Shown here: one piece after another, positions 17,190-28,800 of the stretch
Position numbering within the stretch: position 1 is the stretch's first letter
Layout of the letters: each line of letters opens with the position of its first letter
Assembly: GCF_040054535.1 (NCBI RefSeq)
Contig: NC_090781.1
Span: forward strand, 10,109,982 to 10,173,981
Length of the DNA stretch: 64,000 nt
DNA from: Antennarius striatus
Taxonomy: Eukaryota > Chordata > Actinopteri > Lophiiformes > Antennariidae
Direction of reading: 5' to 3'
Program-made: the position numbers and the translations under genes
Notes under the pieces: generated by a model
What the model saw: the letters and a program-made list of their open reading frames with translations, nothing else
Told to the model about the DNA's origin: nothing
The model's database searches: none

Positions 17190-17676
17190 TTAAAGGTCCC
17201 GTATTGTGATTTTTTTTCATTCATGTCATTCAGCTGCCAGATATCCAACCAAAATATATTTGAAATGTCTAGCCCCAAAGTGAGCCATTGTCCTCAATGT
17301 CTTTGATTGAATATGGTTAAAATCACTAATGAAACGCTCCGTGTTAATGGGCGTGCCTCTGAGCTCACACTATGAACACCTCCCTCCCCCCTCGAGTTCA
17401 CAGGCATTTTGTTTACATGCGCCACGTGTATGCGTGCGCACTACCGACGTATTGCAATAGCGTGGAACTCTTTTAACTTTCAGTATCTTTGCTACCTAAT
17501 AATTCACTCGTATTTTTCTTGTGTTTTTCACTCTTGTTTTTCATGATATAACTTGATTTTTCTGTACTAAGCATGGAGCTGCTTACTGAGTCTGGTAAGT
17601 TGTGTCTCATTGTGTAAACACAAGGAGACTGGCCGGTGAATGCAGAGATCCTTTTGAAGAAAAACAGTGTTAGTAC

Positions 17677-17678
<2 letters not shown>
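17190..17678. other. repeat-like intergenic sequence
   Basis: From about 17193 ('aaaggtcccgtattgtgat') the sequence resembles the start of a dispersed fish MITE, and duplication homology to the flank of copy 1 ends here. No coding sequence is recognised. Confidence 0.4.
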
Positions 17679-17775
<97 letters not shown>

Positions 17776-17779
17776 TTAT

Positions 17780-17830
<51 letters not shown>
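17679..17830. repeat. compound (AAT)n-(ATC)n microsatellite
   Basis: About 95 bp of AAT followed by about 50 bp of ATC. It adjoins the 3' end of the minus-strand LINE at 17831, so it is probably the expanded LINE tail. Confidence 0.95.
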
Positions 17831-19330
17831 TTATTGTCCCACAGTGGGGAAATTTGTGTGATTGTGGCAGCGGGGGGGGGGAGTCATACATAAATAATAT
17901 ACATACATATTAACATATGCAACATATGAAATAAACATAATCACATATTGTAAACATATTAACATATATCAGAAATTTACAGTTATATTTACAAAACTAT
18001 ACACTACAGACTGCAGAACTGCAGATTACACTGGTCATCCAGATTTAGAATGTTTTGTTCTTTGAGTTCTTTGAGTTCTTTGAGAACTGCTGGGAGGACT
18101 GCTGGTTATACAGTCTGACGGCCGTGGGCTGGAAGGACCTGCAATAGCGTTCCTTCACGCATCTTGGCTGAAGTAGCTCTCTAGTGATGTTAGTGTGCCC
18201 TGCAGAGGGTGGGAGTGGTTCTTCATCATCGATGACAGTTTGGCTGTCATCCTCCTCTCCACTACCACCTCCCCTGAGTGCAAGGAGCATCCTAGGACAG
18301 AACCCGCCCTCTTAATCAGCCTGTCCAGTCTCTTCCTGTCGGCCACAGTGATGCTGCTGCCCCAGCAGACCACCCCATGAAAAATAGCTGAGGCTACCAC
18401 AGTGTCATAGAAAGTCCTTAGGAGTGGCCCCTGCACTCCAAAAGACCTCAGCCTCCTGAGCAGATAGAGTCTGCTCTGACCCTTTTTATAGAGAGTGGGT
18501 GTTGGTACTCCAGTCCAGTTTATTGTTCAGGTGAACACCCAGGTACTTGTACGAGGACACCACCTCGATGTCCGTACCCTGGATATTCTCCGGTGTAACC
18601 GGGCAGAGTGATCGCCTGCGGAAATCCACCACCAGCTCCTTGGATTTACCCGCGTTGATCTGGAGTTGATCTGGAGGCGGAGCTGGTCTCTCACCTGGGA
18701 TTCACAGAGGGACCAGGTGGGGCAGGGGCACTGTGTGCTGGGGGGTGTGGGTGAGGGGGGTGGGCTGAAGAGGTGAACCGTAGGGGGTGGCTGTAACATG
18801 ACCTGAGCAGTGGGGGGTGGCCGTGAGTTGATTGTTGGAGGGGGGCAGGGGGAGGAGGAGGAGGGGGCTGCAGCGTGGAGGGCTGGGCTGGGGGAGGGGT
18901 GGATGCCTGATCGAATGTATTGAAAAATTCGTTCAGGGTATCTGTCCACTTCGGGTCCCCAGTGACCTGGCGGTCTGGTCCTTTATGGCCTGAGATGGTC
19001 TTCAGGCCTCTCCACACCTCGCTGACATTGTTCTGCTGCAGCTGGTCCTCCATCTTCCTACTGTACATGTTCTTCCCCTCTCTGATTTTCCCCCTCAGCT
19101 CCCTCTGGACAGCCTTCAGCTCGTCCTTGTTTCCAGACTTACAGGCCCTTTTCTTCTCCTTAAGAAGGGCCTTAATGTCAGGGGTGATCCAGGGTTGGTT
19201 GTTGGGATAACACCGTACAGTCCTGGTGGGTACAGTGTTATCCACACAGAAGTTAATGTAATCTGTGACATTGTTTGTGAGACCGTCAATGTCCTCCCCA
19301 TGAGAATCACAGAAAAGATGGGATGGAAAT
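17831..19330 (-). mobile_element. L2-type LINE, internally deleted
   Basis: Reading leftward on the - strand, 19310-18900 encodes a segment typical of the linker between endonuclease and reverse transcriptase in fish L2-type LINEs (NNQPWITPDIKALLKEKKRA, then a K/R-rich helix and VWRGLKTISGHK). A proline-rich stretch (18900-18700) follows. The reverse-transcriptase core is missing, and the sequence resumes with the late domain (KSKELVVDFRRRS-like and YLGVHL-like blocks, frameshifted, at 18680-18500), then VVASAIFHGVVCWGSS and KRLDRLIKRAGSVLG (18436-18160). The 3' tail near 17831-17862 reads CACTGTGGGACAATAAAGG on the - strand. The element cannot be autonomous. Confidence 0.85.
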
Positions 19331-20014
19331 CAGTGGAGATGAGAGATGATTACTGAGGTTATAAAAACTGTTTCCCAATAATCATTATGGATAAGGAGAG
19401 ATCGCTCGCTAACAACACCAGGGAGCTAAGCTAAAGTAGTTGAATGAAACATGGGGTGTTAGCGAAGGTAAGACAACACGTGTTGTATACATGAAGTATA
19501 TTGAACTATTGACTGTTCCCTACTTGATCAACTAACCTACATCGCAGTGATGAGGAGAGCAAATGTATCAATATAGCACTTCACTCATACTCGTAAGCAT
19601 CTGTAAATAAGATAAAAATGTGGTCTCTCTCTTTCTGTGTGTGTGTGTTTCTGTCCGTGTGTGTGTGTGTGTGCGTACTTGTGCGTGTGCGTGCGTGCAC
19701 GTATCCGCCTCCACCCTTTGTCTCACAAGGTTAGGAATGATAAATTCACCACTTGATTTCTGCCTGGATTATTTCACATGCAGGGATAAGGTCAATTGAA
19801 CATAACTCTGGACTGGTGACAGTGAATATCTATTAGGCTATAAATAAAGGCTGAGGCTGTTTGTTTATGAGCGGCGCAGTCGCTTTGGATACATGCAGCT
19901 CCCAGAGAACTTGTAAGAGCTAAAGCTGCTTTTATTCATCAAAAACCAGACAATATTTCTGATTTTAATACTCTCTTCATCTGCTATGAAATGAAACTGG
20001 TTATGTGCGCACAT

Positions 20015-20017
<3 letters not shown>
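19331..20017. other. intergenic with (GT)n-rich stretch
   Basis: A loose GT/GCGT-rich tract lies at 19636-19702. I see no coding exon. The minus-strand frame at 19865-20134 is mostly the translated (CA)n tract. Confidence 0.4.
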
Positions 20018-20110
<93 letters not shown>

Positions 20111-20134
20111 ACACACACACACACACATACACAC
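20018..20134. repeat. (CA)n microsatellite
   Basis: About 117 bp of CA dinucleotide with two 'cat' interruptions near its end. Confidence 0.95.
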
Positions 20135-20199
20135 AGAAAGAGAGAGATTCTAGGATTTGGTAGGTTCAGGGGGAACACATTGTTAGTGTCTGTCTGAGG

Positions 20200-23100
20200 C
20201 CCATCAGCGATGCTCCGCGGGACCCGCCCGGTGAGGCGGCGGTTCCCACCACCGTTCCGAGGCGTTCCGGCTCCACGGCGCCGAAGCATCAGGGACGCAG
20301 AGCGGGGGGACGCTCCGAGGAGCGAGACTGAGAGTCAGGTGCAGGTAGGAGCAGTGATAACTAGTGATAACGTCGAGGTGAGGGGGGTGAGTGAAGGTGG
20401 GACAAGTGAGGATGGTGGCAGGATAGCTGAGAGAGCAGGTGAGGTTAGGGGTAAAGCAGGTGGAGTGATGGGTGAGAGTGGGGTGGTGTCCAGTGAGTTG
20501 GGTGAGGTGACGGTTGTGGTGGGTGAGAATGGTGAGCTGACAGGTGAACAGGGTGAGATCTGAGAGGTAGTGAGTGAAATGGGTGAGATTATGGAGGTGG
20601 TAGGTGAACTGGGTGAGAAAGGTACACTGGGTGAGACTAGGTGTAGTGTGTAGTGGGTGAAGTTAGGAGGGAGAATGGTGATAAAAATGTGAATGTTGAC
20701 ACGGGAAACCAGACAGGTGCTGAAGCTGTTACAGACGACCATGTGTCTGAAAGGATTCCTGTTCCTGGTAGGCGGCGCAGTGAGCGCAAGAATGTTTTGA
20801 CTGTGTCCGCCGGATGTAAAGCTGGTCGGCTTGAGGTCACACCAAGTGTTCCAGACAGTAGTGATAGTGAGGATTGTATGTCTGATTGCAGTGAGCTATC
20901 TCACATTCCAGTCACTGCCGGTCAACAGCACGTTTTGTACCCAGAAAAAATGTTTAAATTGTTTTAACAACAAACTAAAGGCATGAAAGGTCTGAACCTG
21001 GAACAGTTTTTTCCTGATAAATTATTTTTTATAATTCGGCAAAACAACTTATTAAAAACAGAGCCACATCAGAACTCAGTGACCAAGAGATATACCGACT
21101 CAAAAAGCAAATGAATAAAGTCCGTAAACAACTGAGTTTTTAATTTTGATGAGGCTGACTGTTTTATTATATTTCCTATTAATTTATTTTAAGGTTATTA
21201 CTTTTAACTTCTCCCTCATCATGGATTCTTTTAGAGTGGGGACGTTAAACGTAAATGGAGCCAGAGAAGAAAGGAAAAGAGCACTGGTTTTGACCCAGCA
21301 AGGAGGAAAACTATTGATGTCCTGTTTTTACAAGAAACACACAGCGATGAGAACAATTAGGTGGACTGGGTGAAGGAGTGGGAAGGACAGGTGGTCCTGA
21401 ACCATAACACCACGCTGAGTGGTGGAGTGGGCTTCTTGTTCTCTAGAACTTTTAACCCAACATCTCTGGAGGTTGAGCATGTCATAAAGGGGAGGTGTCT
21501 TTTAGCAAAGTCACATTTTGAGCACCGCACCCTGGTTTTTATGAATATTTATGCTCCAACAAACGGTACAGAGAGGAAGAGCTTTCTAGAAAAAATACAA
21601 GCTAGACTGGGTTGCTGTGGCTCGGAGGATTTTTTACTCTTGGGTGGGGATTTTAACTGTACTGAGGATGGAGTTCTGTGCCGAGCTACCTCAGGTCTCC
21701 ACGGAGATAAACTCACAGCTCGACCGGCCACTGGAGTTGGAGGAGCTCCACACTGCCCTGCAGAACATGCAGGGACGACGGGCTCCGGGCATTGATGGTC
21801 CGACGGTCGAATTCTAGAAAGCCTTCTGGGACATTCTAGCATGTGACATGCTGGAAGTGTTTAAGGAAAGTCTGGCCTTGGGCTCCTTGCCTCTGTCCTG
21901 CCGGAGGGCTGTCGTTGCCCTCCTGCCTAAAAAGGGCAATCTGCAGGACATCAAGAACTGGCGCCCTGTGTCACCGCTCTGCACGGATTACAAGGTTCTG
22001 TCCAAGGCTTTGGCTACAAGGCTGAGGGAAGCTATGGAGCAGGTCATCCACCAGGATCAAACCTACTGTGTGCCCGGCAGGTCCATGGTAGACAATGTCT
22101 ACCTAATTCGAGATGTTTTGGAGGTTTCCAGCTCATTGAGTATATATGCTGGTCTCATTTCATTGGATCAGGAAAAGGCATTTGACTGTGTTGAGCACAG
22201 CTTCCTCTGGGTTCAGCACTGGTTTTATTGCCAAGATCCGGGTGTTGTACAGTGATGTTGAGAGTTTCCTGAAGCTTAACGGCAGTTTGTGTGTTCCTTT
22301 CAGGGTAAACCGGGGCATGCGGTAGGGCTGTGCTCTGTCTGGGATGCTCTATGCACTCTCCCTAGAACCCATCCTCTGTAAAATCGGCAAAAGCAATGAC
22401 GGTTTGATTTTATCTGGTTTTAGAGAGAGCATTATTTTATCTGCTTATGCTGATGATGTTATTATTCTTATCAAAAACCAGAGGGATGTTGATGTTTTAG
22501 TGATTTTAACAAATTTATTTAATGTTCTAACTGCAGCAATAGTAAACTGGTGCAAAAGTGAAGCCCTTGCTGTTGGAAAATGGCATGACAACTCCCGGTT
22601 CTTCCTCAAAACTTGTGTTGGAAGACTGATGGTCTCAAATATCTCGGTGTGCACCTTGGAAATGAGACAAGAACCAGGAAGAACAAGGAGGGCGTTATTG
22701 AAAAAATAGAAGGGAAACTTAAAAAATGGAAATGGTTGCTCCCCAGAATGTCCTACAGACGCCGTGTTTTAGTGATAAACAACCTGGTGGCCTCGCAGCT
22801 GTGGCACCGCTTGGCCTGTATGGACCCTCCATCAGGGTTTCTAGCCCAAATCCAGACCAAAATTGTTAACTTTTTCTGGGATGGGCTGCATTGGTGCCTC
22901 AGGGAGTGTTGACTGGATGACTGGAAATGGACCTGACTGTCAGTGGAGACTAATATACAAACCTCCCCTCAAGAAAAAAACAGCCGACCTCCAGTGGAGG
23001 ATTTTACATGGTGCCATCGGTTCCAATGCTTTTATCTCTGTTTTCACCCCTGCGGTGTCCAGCCAGTGTCCCTTCTGTCCCCTTCGTGAGACAGTCTTTC

Positions 23101-23595
23101 ATGCTTTTAGTGAGTGTGAGAGACTTGCAGTGCTCTTCACTCTTTTAACAAACGTTTTTAATCTGTTCAGTGAAAATTTTAATATCAGAAAATGTATTTA
23201 TGGTGCTGGGTACAAGAAATTGAACCAAAAAAAGTGGCAGCTTTTAAATTTGATTTCTGGAGAAGAAAACTTTGCGATATATGTGACCAGAAAGAGGAAA
23301 ATTGAAACAAATACCGTTCAAGAAACAGCTACTATTTTGTTGTAATGTCAGATGTCGCTTACAACTAGAATTCGGTTTTTATAAAATGATAAAAAACCTG
23401 AATAACTTTAGGAACATCTGGTGTCACGAAAAAATGTTTTATGCACTTTAGTTGATGATCAACTTAGTTTTGCAAATTTCCTGATGTAATGCACTGATTT
23501 TTGAATTGTATTTATTTTTATTTATGTTTTTTTTGTATTTTTGTAAAATTGTAAAATGTTTGAGTATGATTAAAGTGTTTTTGTAAAAATCAAAA
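20200..23595 (+). mobile_element. Tx1-type (L1-clade) LINE, rearranged and inactive
   Basis: The 5' part (20210-21140) looks like ORF1: a basic, arginine-rich start (GTRPVRRRFPPPFRG), a region of GTGAG-like repeats, and an end with MKGLNLEQFFPDKLFF and, after frameshifts, MNKVRKQLSF. ORF2 begins near 21222 with an APE-type endonuclease: FRVGTLNVNGARE, GGVGFLFS, NIYAPTNGTERKSF and GGDFNCTEDG (to about 21670). A deletion then jumps to the region before the reverse transcriptase (RRAPGIDGPTVEF, KNWRPVSPLCTDYK, GLISLDQEKAFD). The catalytic block SAYADDVIIL is at about 22436-22465. Late ORF2 with a frameshift runs to 23345, followed by an AT-rich 3' end to about 23595. Several stops and frame changes make it non-functional. 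Confidence 0.85.
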
Positions 23596-23651
23596 AATCT
23601 TCTTCTTCTCCTTTCTTCTTCTTCACTCCTGATTGATGGGAATCAGGAGTG

Positions 23652-23925
23652 AATGAATAATGTGGCTCCATGGTAGACTACCTATGTAGCCACAGCTGCT
23701 CTGGGGCAGACTGATGGAGGCGTGTCTGCGCCTACGGCCCCACCGACCACCAGCAGAACAATCACACACATTCACACACCAGCGAGTGCCCCACTGGAGG
23801 CAAGGAGGGTAAAGTGTCTTGAACAAGGACACAACGAAAAATGACTCGGTGGGAGCGGCAATCCAACCGCCGATATTAAATCATTGGACAACCCGCGATA
23901 CCACTGAGCCACGGTTGTTCTAAAA
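23652..23925 (-). mobile_element. tRNA-derived SINE, minus strand
   Basis: On the - strand it starts with 'gtggctcagtggtatcgcgg' and 'ggcggttggattgccgctcc', i.e. A- and B-box-like motifs of the same head family as the copy at 3537. It continues with 'gttgtgtccttgttcaagac', a body common in fish SINEs. The head is shared but the body differs from the 3537 copy, so it belongs to a sister subfamily. Confidence 0.65.
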
Positions 23926-24353
23926 AGGCCTTCTTTTCCGGTTCAACTTCCAAATTTTGTTTGACTTATAAGACAAAAAAATCCCGAACTTTTTAGTCGA
24001 ATTCCGATTTGTTAAAAGGCTAAAGGGTTCGAAAACCAAGGTTTGCTTGTACTTCAGTGGGTTTTTCTCCATCCGGTCACAATGTCAATAACACACTGGT
24101 AAACTAGTAGCTGATTTATCCGGCTGTAGCTGTCGACTCAGCTGACTACTGTAGGCTACTAACTCAACTTGGTTTAGTTCTGTTCAGACTTTTCCCTCTA
24201 GTAAAAGCAAAACACATCCCTGCTCTTAACCTGACCATCATTCTGTGATCCCAGTACAAGGTGTGTCACTTCTCATCAGGGACACTGGCAGCATCAGGAA
24301 CCTCTTCCTCTATGTTTTGTAATGAGAGACAATACAGACAATACTTTTCCTCA
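23926..24353. other. intergenic between SINE and lim2 3' end
   Basis: No gene or named element recognised. Confidence 0.4.
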
Positions 24354-24359
24354 TTTATT
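24354..24359 (-). promoter_or_regulatory. lim2: lim2 polyadenylation signal
   Basis: AATAAA on the - strand, 117 bp beyond the lim2 stop codon. It implies a short 3' UTR. Confidence 0.6.
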
Positions 24360-24475
24360 TTGCTCATTCATTAATATTTATGTTAATAGGCATTAGTTGG
24401 ATGGTTCACAGAAGTGGTGACTGCTTCCTCTTGACCATATATCATGGGTAATTGTGTGTAGATGTCTTTAGTGGG

Positions 24476-25794
24476 TCAGCGTGAGTTAGAGTTTCTAGGG
24501 CATTCATGCATCCGGTAGGCACACATGTAGAAGATACCTGGAAGAGAATCATCACATTATGAGCATGTGAATGAGGCACACACTTGAGTCTTCACTCCTT
24601 AATGAGGTAGGAAGGGTTACCTGAGAAGAATGTGAGCACCACTGCCACCCAGCCCATTATATAGGACCAGGAGAATCGCCAGCTGCCATAGCGTTTACCG
24701 TAGTAGTTGACTGTCACTCCTGTGTAGACCGCCATGGCCAGCAACACAAAGAAGCCTACATCAGGGATGGAAACATTTCTTTTAGTGAATGAGGTCTTTG
24801 TCACGCCATGTCTTTAGAGCTGAAGGACTTACAGGAGATGAAGAAGAGGATACCAGCTGCAAAAGTCTTGTCAAACCCATCAAAGGAGGAGTAGTGGATG
24901 AAGGCCATGATGCCAATCACAATGCCGATGAAGCAAGCAAGTAGGGAAAGAATCATGAAGGCTCTAGTGGCATCCCAGTATGCTGTGGGTGAAAGAAGGC
25001 AAGGGAAGCTTGAAATCCAGTCATCAATAAACACCCAAACTATGTGATGTAGAGTTTAGACAGGTTTAGACAGGTAGATTTTTCCTGCCTTTTTTCAGTT
25101 TGAAGTTGCTTTCAAATGATTAAACTCATATTAATTAATTTATTCAGCTTTTGTATAGAGAACTGAAATGGTGTTTTTATTTGAAGTGGCCGCTGCATCT
25201 ACACCTCTGCGTCAGAAACATTTGTAGACTTCTAGGCTTAATATTTAAATATTTCTTCCTCAAAGAGACATGGCAAATACATAATTACCATCTTCACTTC
25301 AATCCCAGCCATATTTACCCCAGCAATGCCCCAAAGGGAAGTAACCCCGGTATTGAAGTCGCCAGAAGACAAAAAATGTGAATGAGCAAACACAGGAAAT
25401 GAATGAATGAATGAATGAATGAATGAATGAATGAGTGGATGAATAAATGAATGAATGACTGAATGGATCAACCTTTATTTATATAGTGCTTTATCACATC
25501 AGCAGACATAACAGACAGAGAAACCCAACAGAACCCTCCAGGGCAAAATGAATGAATGAATGAATGAATGAATAAAGGAATGAATAAATGAATGAATGAA
25601 AAAACACACCAAGCCTTACCAATGCTGTCTGTGTGTGTCATGCATTTCCCAGGCACACAGTATCGCCACAGACCCTGATGCATGTAGTTGCTGGAATGGC
25701 GGTACTGCATCCAGTAGTCAGTTGCCGTGGACACAATGAGAAGTATGTTTCCAACTCCGGCGCAGAATAACCCTCCTCCCATGAAGCTGTACAT
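24476..25794 (-). CDS. lim2: lens fibre membrane intrinsic protein (LIM2/MP20)
   Basis: Four-helix membrane protein of the PMP22/claudin superfamily, abundant in lens fibre cell membranes, where the mammalian protein acts in junctions and adhesion. Coding exons on the - strand: 25794-25620, 24982-24833, 24755-24621 and 24537-24476; phases agree and give 173 aa, the same length as human LIM2. It begins MYSFMGGGLFC and has the superfamily W...GLW...C...C signature (YW at 27-28, then QGLWRYC and KC). TM helices are near residues 4-24, 66-86, 98-120 and 141-161; the tail is IFYMCAYRMHEC and a short polar end. An acceptor (ggcag|g) lies one base upstream of the ATG, so an untranslated first exon must exist farther right; I could not locate it. 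Fish can have several lim2-like paralogs, so the exact ortholog number is open. Confidence 0.93.
25391..25456. repeat. (GAAT)n tetranucleotide tract in lim2 intron
   Basis: Imperfect GAAT/GAAA repeats in the first coding intron of lim2. A second, similar tract lies at 25545-25604, so both sit within 250 bp of each other and close to the donor at 25619. Confidence 0.85.
25545..25604. repeat. second (GAAT)n tract in lim2 intron
   Basis: Imperfect GAAT repeats ending about 15 bp from the lim2 coding exon 1 splice donor. Confidence 0.85.
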
Positions 25795-25800
25795 CCTGCC

Positions 25801-28800
25801 AAAAACACTGATGGACAGATTGAGAACAGGGCCTCACCACATCTGGCCTCCGCTGTATCAATTACAGCAGGAACATTCTGTAACGGAGCTCTCTGGGTAT
25901 GAATAAAACAATATCTAAAGGCGTTCAGCAGGGCTGTTAAGACAAATCTGATTATAGAAACATCACTCATTAGACAACAACACTGAGAAGATAACTACCA
26001 GCTGGACAAGCAACGGGCTCAGTCTGATAAGTCACTGACTTTTAACATAGCCAGACTGACAAGTGGCTCCATCTTTAAAGAATGCACATTATTCTCAGTC
26101 ATTTTAAATACCTTACATATGATCTGTTATCAAGAGCACCAGGTCTCCATGTGCACCAAATATACAAAACACAATGAGAATATCTTTCAAATTGATTCCT
26201 TTTTTGCCCTTTGTAAAAAGTGACGTTTGTCTGTTGTAAAAGTGCTTCCAGGAATATTTATGTTGGGAAAAAACATTAAGCCTATACAGAAACATTTTTG
26301 AATTTAAAGTATTACACAGTCATACACATTATTTTACACATTTCTCTTTGATATTTTGTCCTACCTTGTCCTTTTTTGTGCAGAATAAGTCTGAGATTCC
26401 AATTTTTTGGGTTGCCAAAGCACAGAGGAGCCCAATATTGCTCAGGGTGGCAGGAAAGTTTTGTTTGTGTGTAGGAAACCAAGCGAACAAACGAGTTGAT
26501 GGAACAATGGGGCACGCAGAGCCACAACCAATCACAGAGGATGAGTTTTGTGTTTTAGGGAATCTGCTGAAAATACAAATCTGTTAAAGCGCTGCACACA
26601 TCTCAGTAATACCGATGACACGGAGCTTTTCATTCAAAACGCTGCACAACCACATGCAGTCGACTCATGGCTGACAATAGGATAACCCATAGCTGTTGCT
26701 GGAAACGATCGTTCAACACATTATTTTAAGCAGTGAAAAAATTTAAAAAGCTCAGACACTTTTGAGTTCTGACTCTAATATGTTTTAAGTGACTTTCTCT
26801 TTCAGTCATTCTGATGCAAAAAGAAACATGTCAGTAAATACAAGGTCATATTTGCCCTTGAAATGCTTTTTCACTTTTTTGAGCAATTTACTTAAGTTAA
26901 AAAATTTGCAGCATGTTTATAGCAATTTGCTTTAGTTCATATTTTAATTATAAAGTAAATTGCTTTACTTTAGTCTCTTTACATCAAATCAGGTCAGTTT
27001 TGGTCTGGAATGAGGAATAAATGGTTCAATGTCACCGCATAAGCAGCTCTCACTACAATTGAATGGTTCAGTTTCGCTATCTCTCATAGTAACAGTGGAA
27101 ATCGAAGATAAACCAGTGACCTGTACATTAAGTCTATTGTTTTTGTAGTTCCCAACCTTTAACTGGCAAACAACAGCGTCCAGAGGAACTGAACACACAG
27201 GATGAACATTTAACCTGTTACAGCAGAGTATCTGCAGGATGCTGACAGTTCAAAGATATGTTGAATTCTACAGCTTGGGATATGTAGCTAGAATAAGAGT
27301 GATTGCACCATCTTGTAGGAGATCAGGGGATAAATTACTAGTTCCTTTGCTCTTTTGATCATGGAGGATGCTGTATATGAAAATGAGATACGTATGTAAA
27401 ATAATTTAATCAAGGTTGAACTGTCATCAATATTATTCTTGATCTGCTTTACAATATATTTTATTTTATTTTATAAATCTTCATCATCAGCTCAAAAATA
27501 GCCAGTCAGATCATTGACTGCAGAATTCAATTCAATTCAATTCAACCTCTTGCAGAACTGCCTCTGTTAGAATCAGCTTCATGATGTATCAGTATGACAT
27601 GATTACACAGTATAGAGATGTCTTTTATATTTACAATATAATTAAATTCAACAATAAGAACAGTCTTCAAACAGGTTTCAAAAGGCACAGTTCTTGACTT
27701 TAAGTCATGAGTCATAATTGAATACTGAAGTGTCATTTTTGTCTTTTTTTTTCTATAGGAAGTGAAAAAATTCTGTGGCATCATCACCTGAATTGATTCA
27801 GACCCCTCTTTACGTACTCAGATGATGCTTGAATAGTACAAATAAAAGCATCAGAGGGAAAATATATTACCGCCTCATATATGGAGAAACTCTGTATTTA
27901 TAAATGTCAGTGGATCTTCTGGTAATTTACTTTTAAAAGAGCAGAAGCGTTCTGTTTTAAATGGTTCAACGACATGTGGTCATTTTCTTGCAGTTTTCAG
28001 TGTTGACCACTAGAAGGAGCCATTTATTCTTGCAGCAAATCCTGAACCAAAAGCTGCATTTTCTTGTCTGTGAACATCTTCTATGAACCTATTTATTATT
28101 AATATTTTTAACAGCTCAAACACCGATTACTTCTCATTGTCTCCTTATATAATCAATCTTATCATATTAATTATGAAAGAATGATGAATAATGCTCCAAC
28201 TTGATTAAAATATATCAGGGGCTATACTGAATTATTTTTCATATTTTTTTCAGTTTCTCCTTCATTACTTAATAGCTTTCTGTCCCAGAGAGGATTTACA
28301 TCCAGCATTGTCCTGATGATTTCAACAGGATGATGACACCAGCAGCTCCTGATGGGTTTATTGATTCATTTACGGGATGACATACAGATGAGCACCATAT
28401 ATCCAGCAGGTAAACAACATCTTACTTGAAGATAGCAGAATAGGCCTGGCCCTGCTGGCACCGGAGCCTCAGTTAAAAAATATTGGGTTTATTCAATATT
28501 GATCAGTTCCGTATTTGTAAATCCTTCATGTATATGTCCTTTACTATTCTGATGGTATATCTTTGGCTCACTTTTCATGTTGATTTTTCTTATCATAATT
28601 GCAAGAGCTGTGGCTTGTCGTTTGATTATGACTGTAATAGTTGGTTGTACTGCTGACATTCCTCCTCTACATAAATTTATGTTATCAACTCATAATTTAA
28701 TCTGTATTTTAGTTGTTTTAATCAAACATTCTTCCTTGTGTTAATCCCAAAGATTCCCAATGCATACTTCATACTTTCCCAGGTTGAGAGTCACTACTAT

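Noticed and set aside
17567..17891. Open frames of poly-M, poly-I, poly-L, poly-N or poly-D
   Set aside because: Translations of the (AAT)n-(ATC)n microsatellite.
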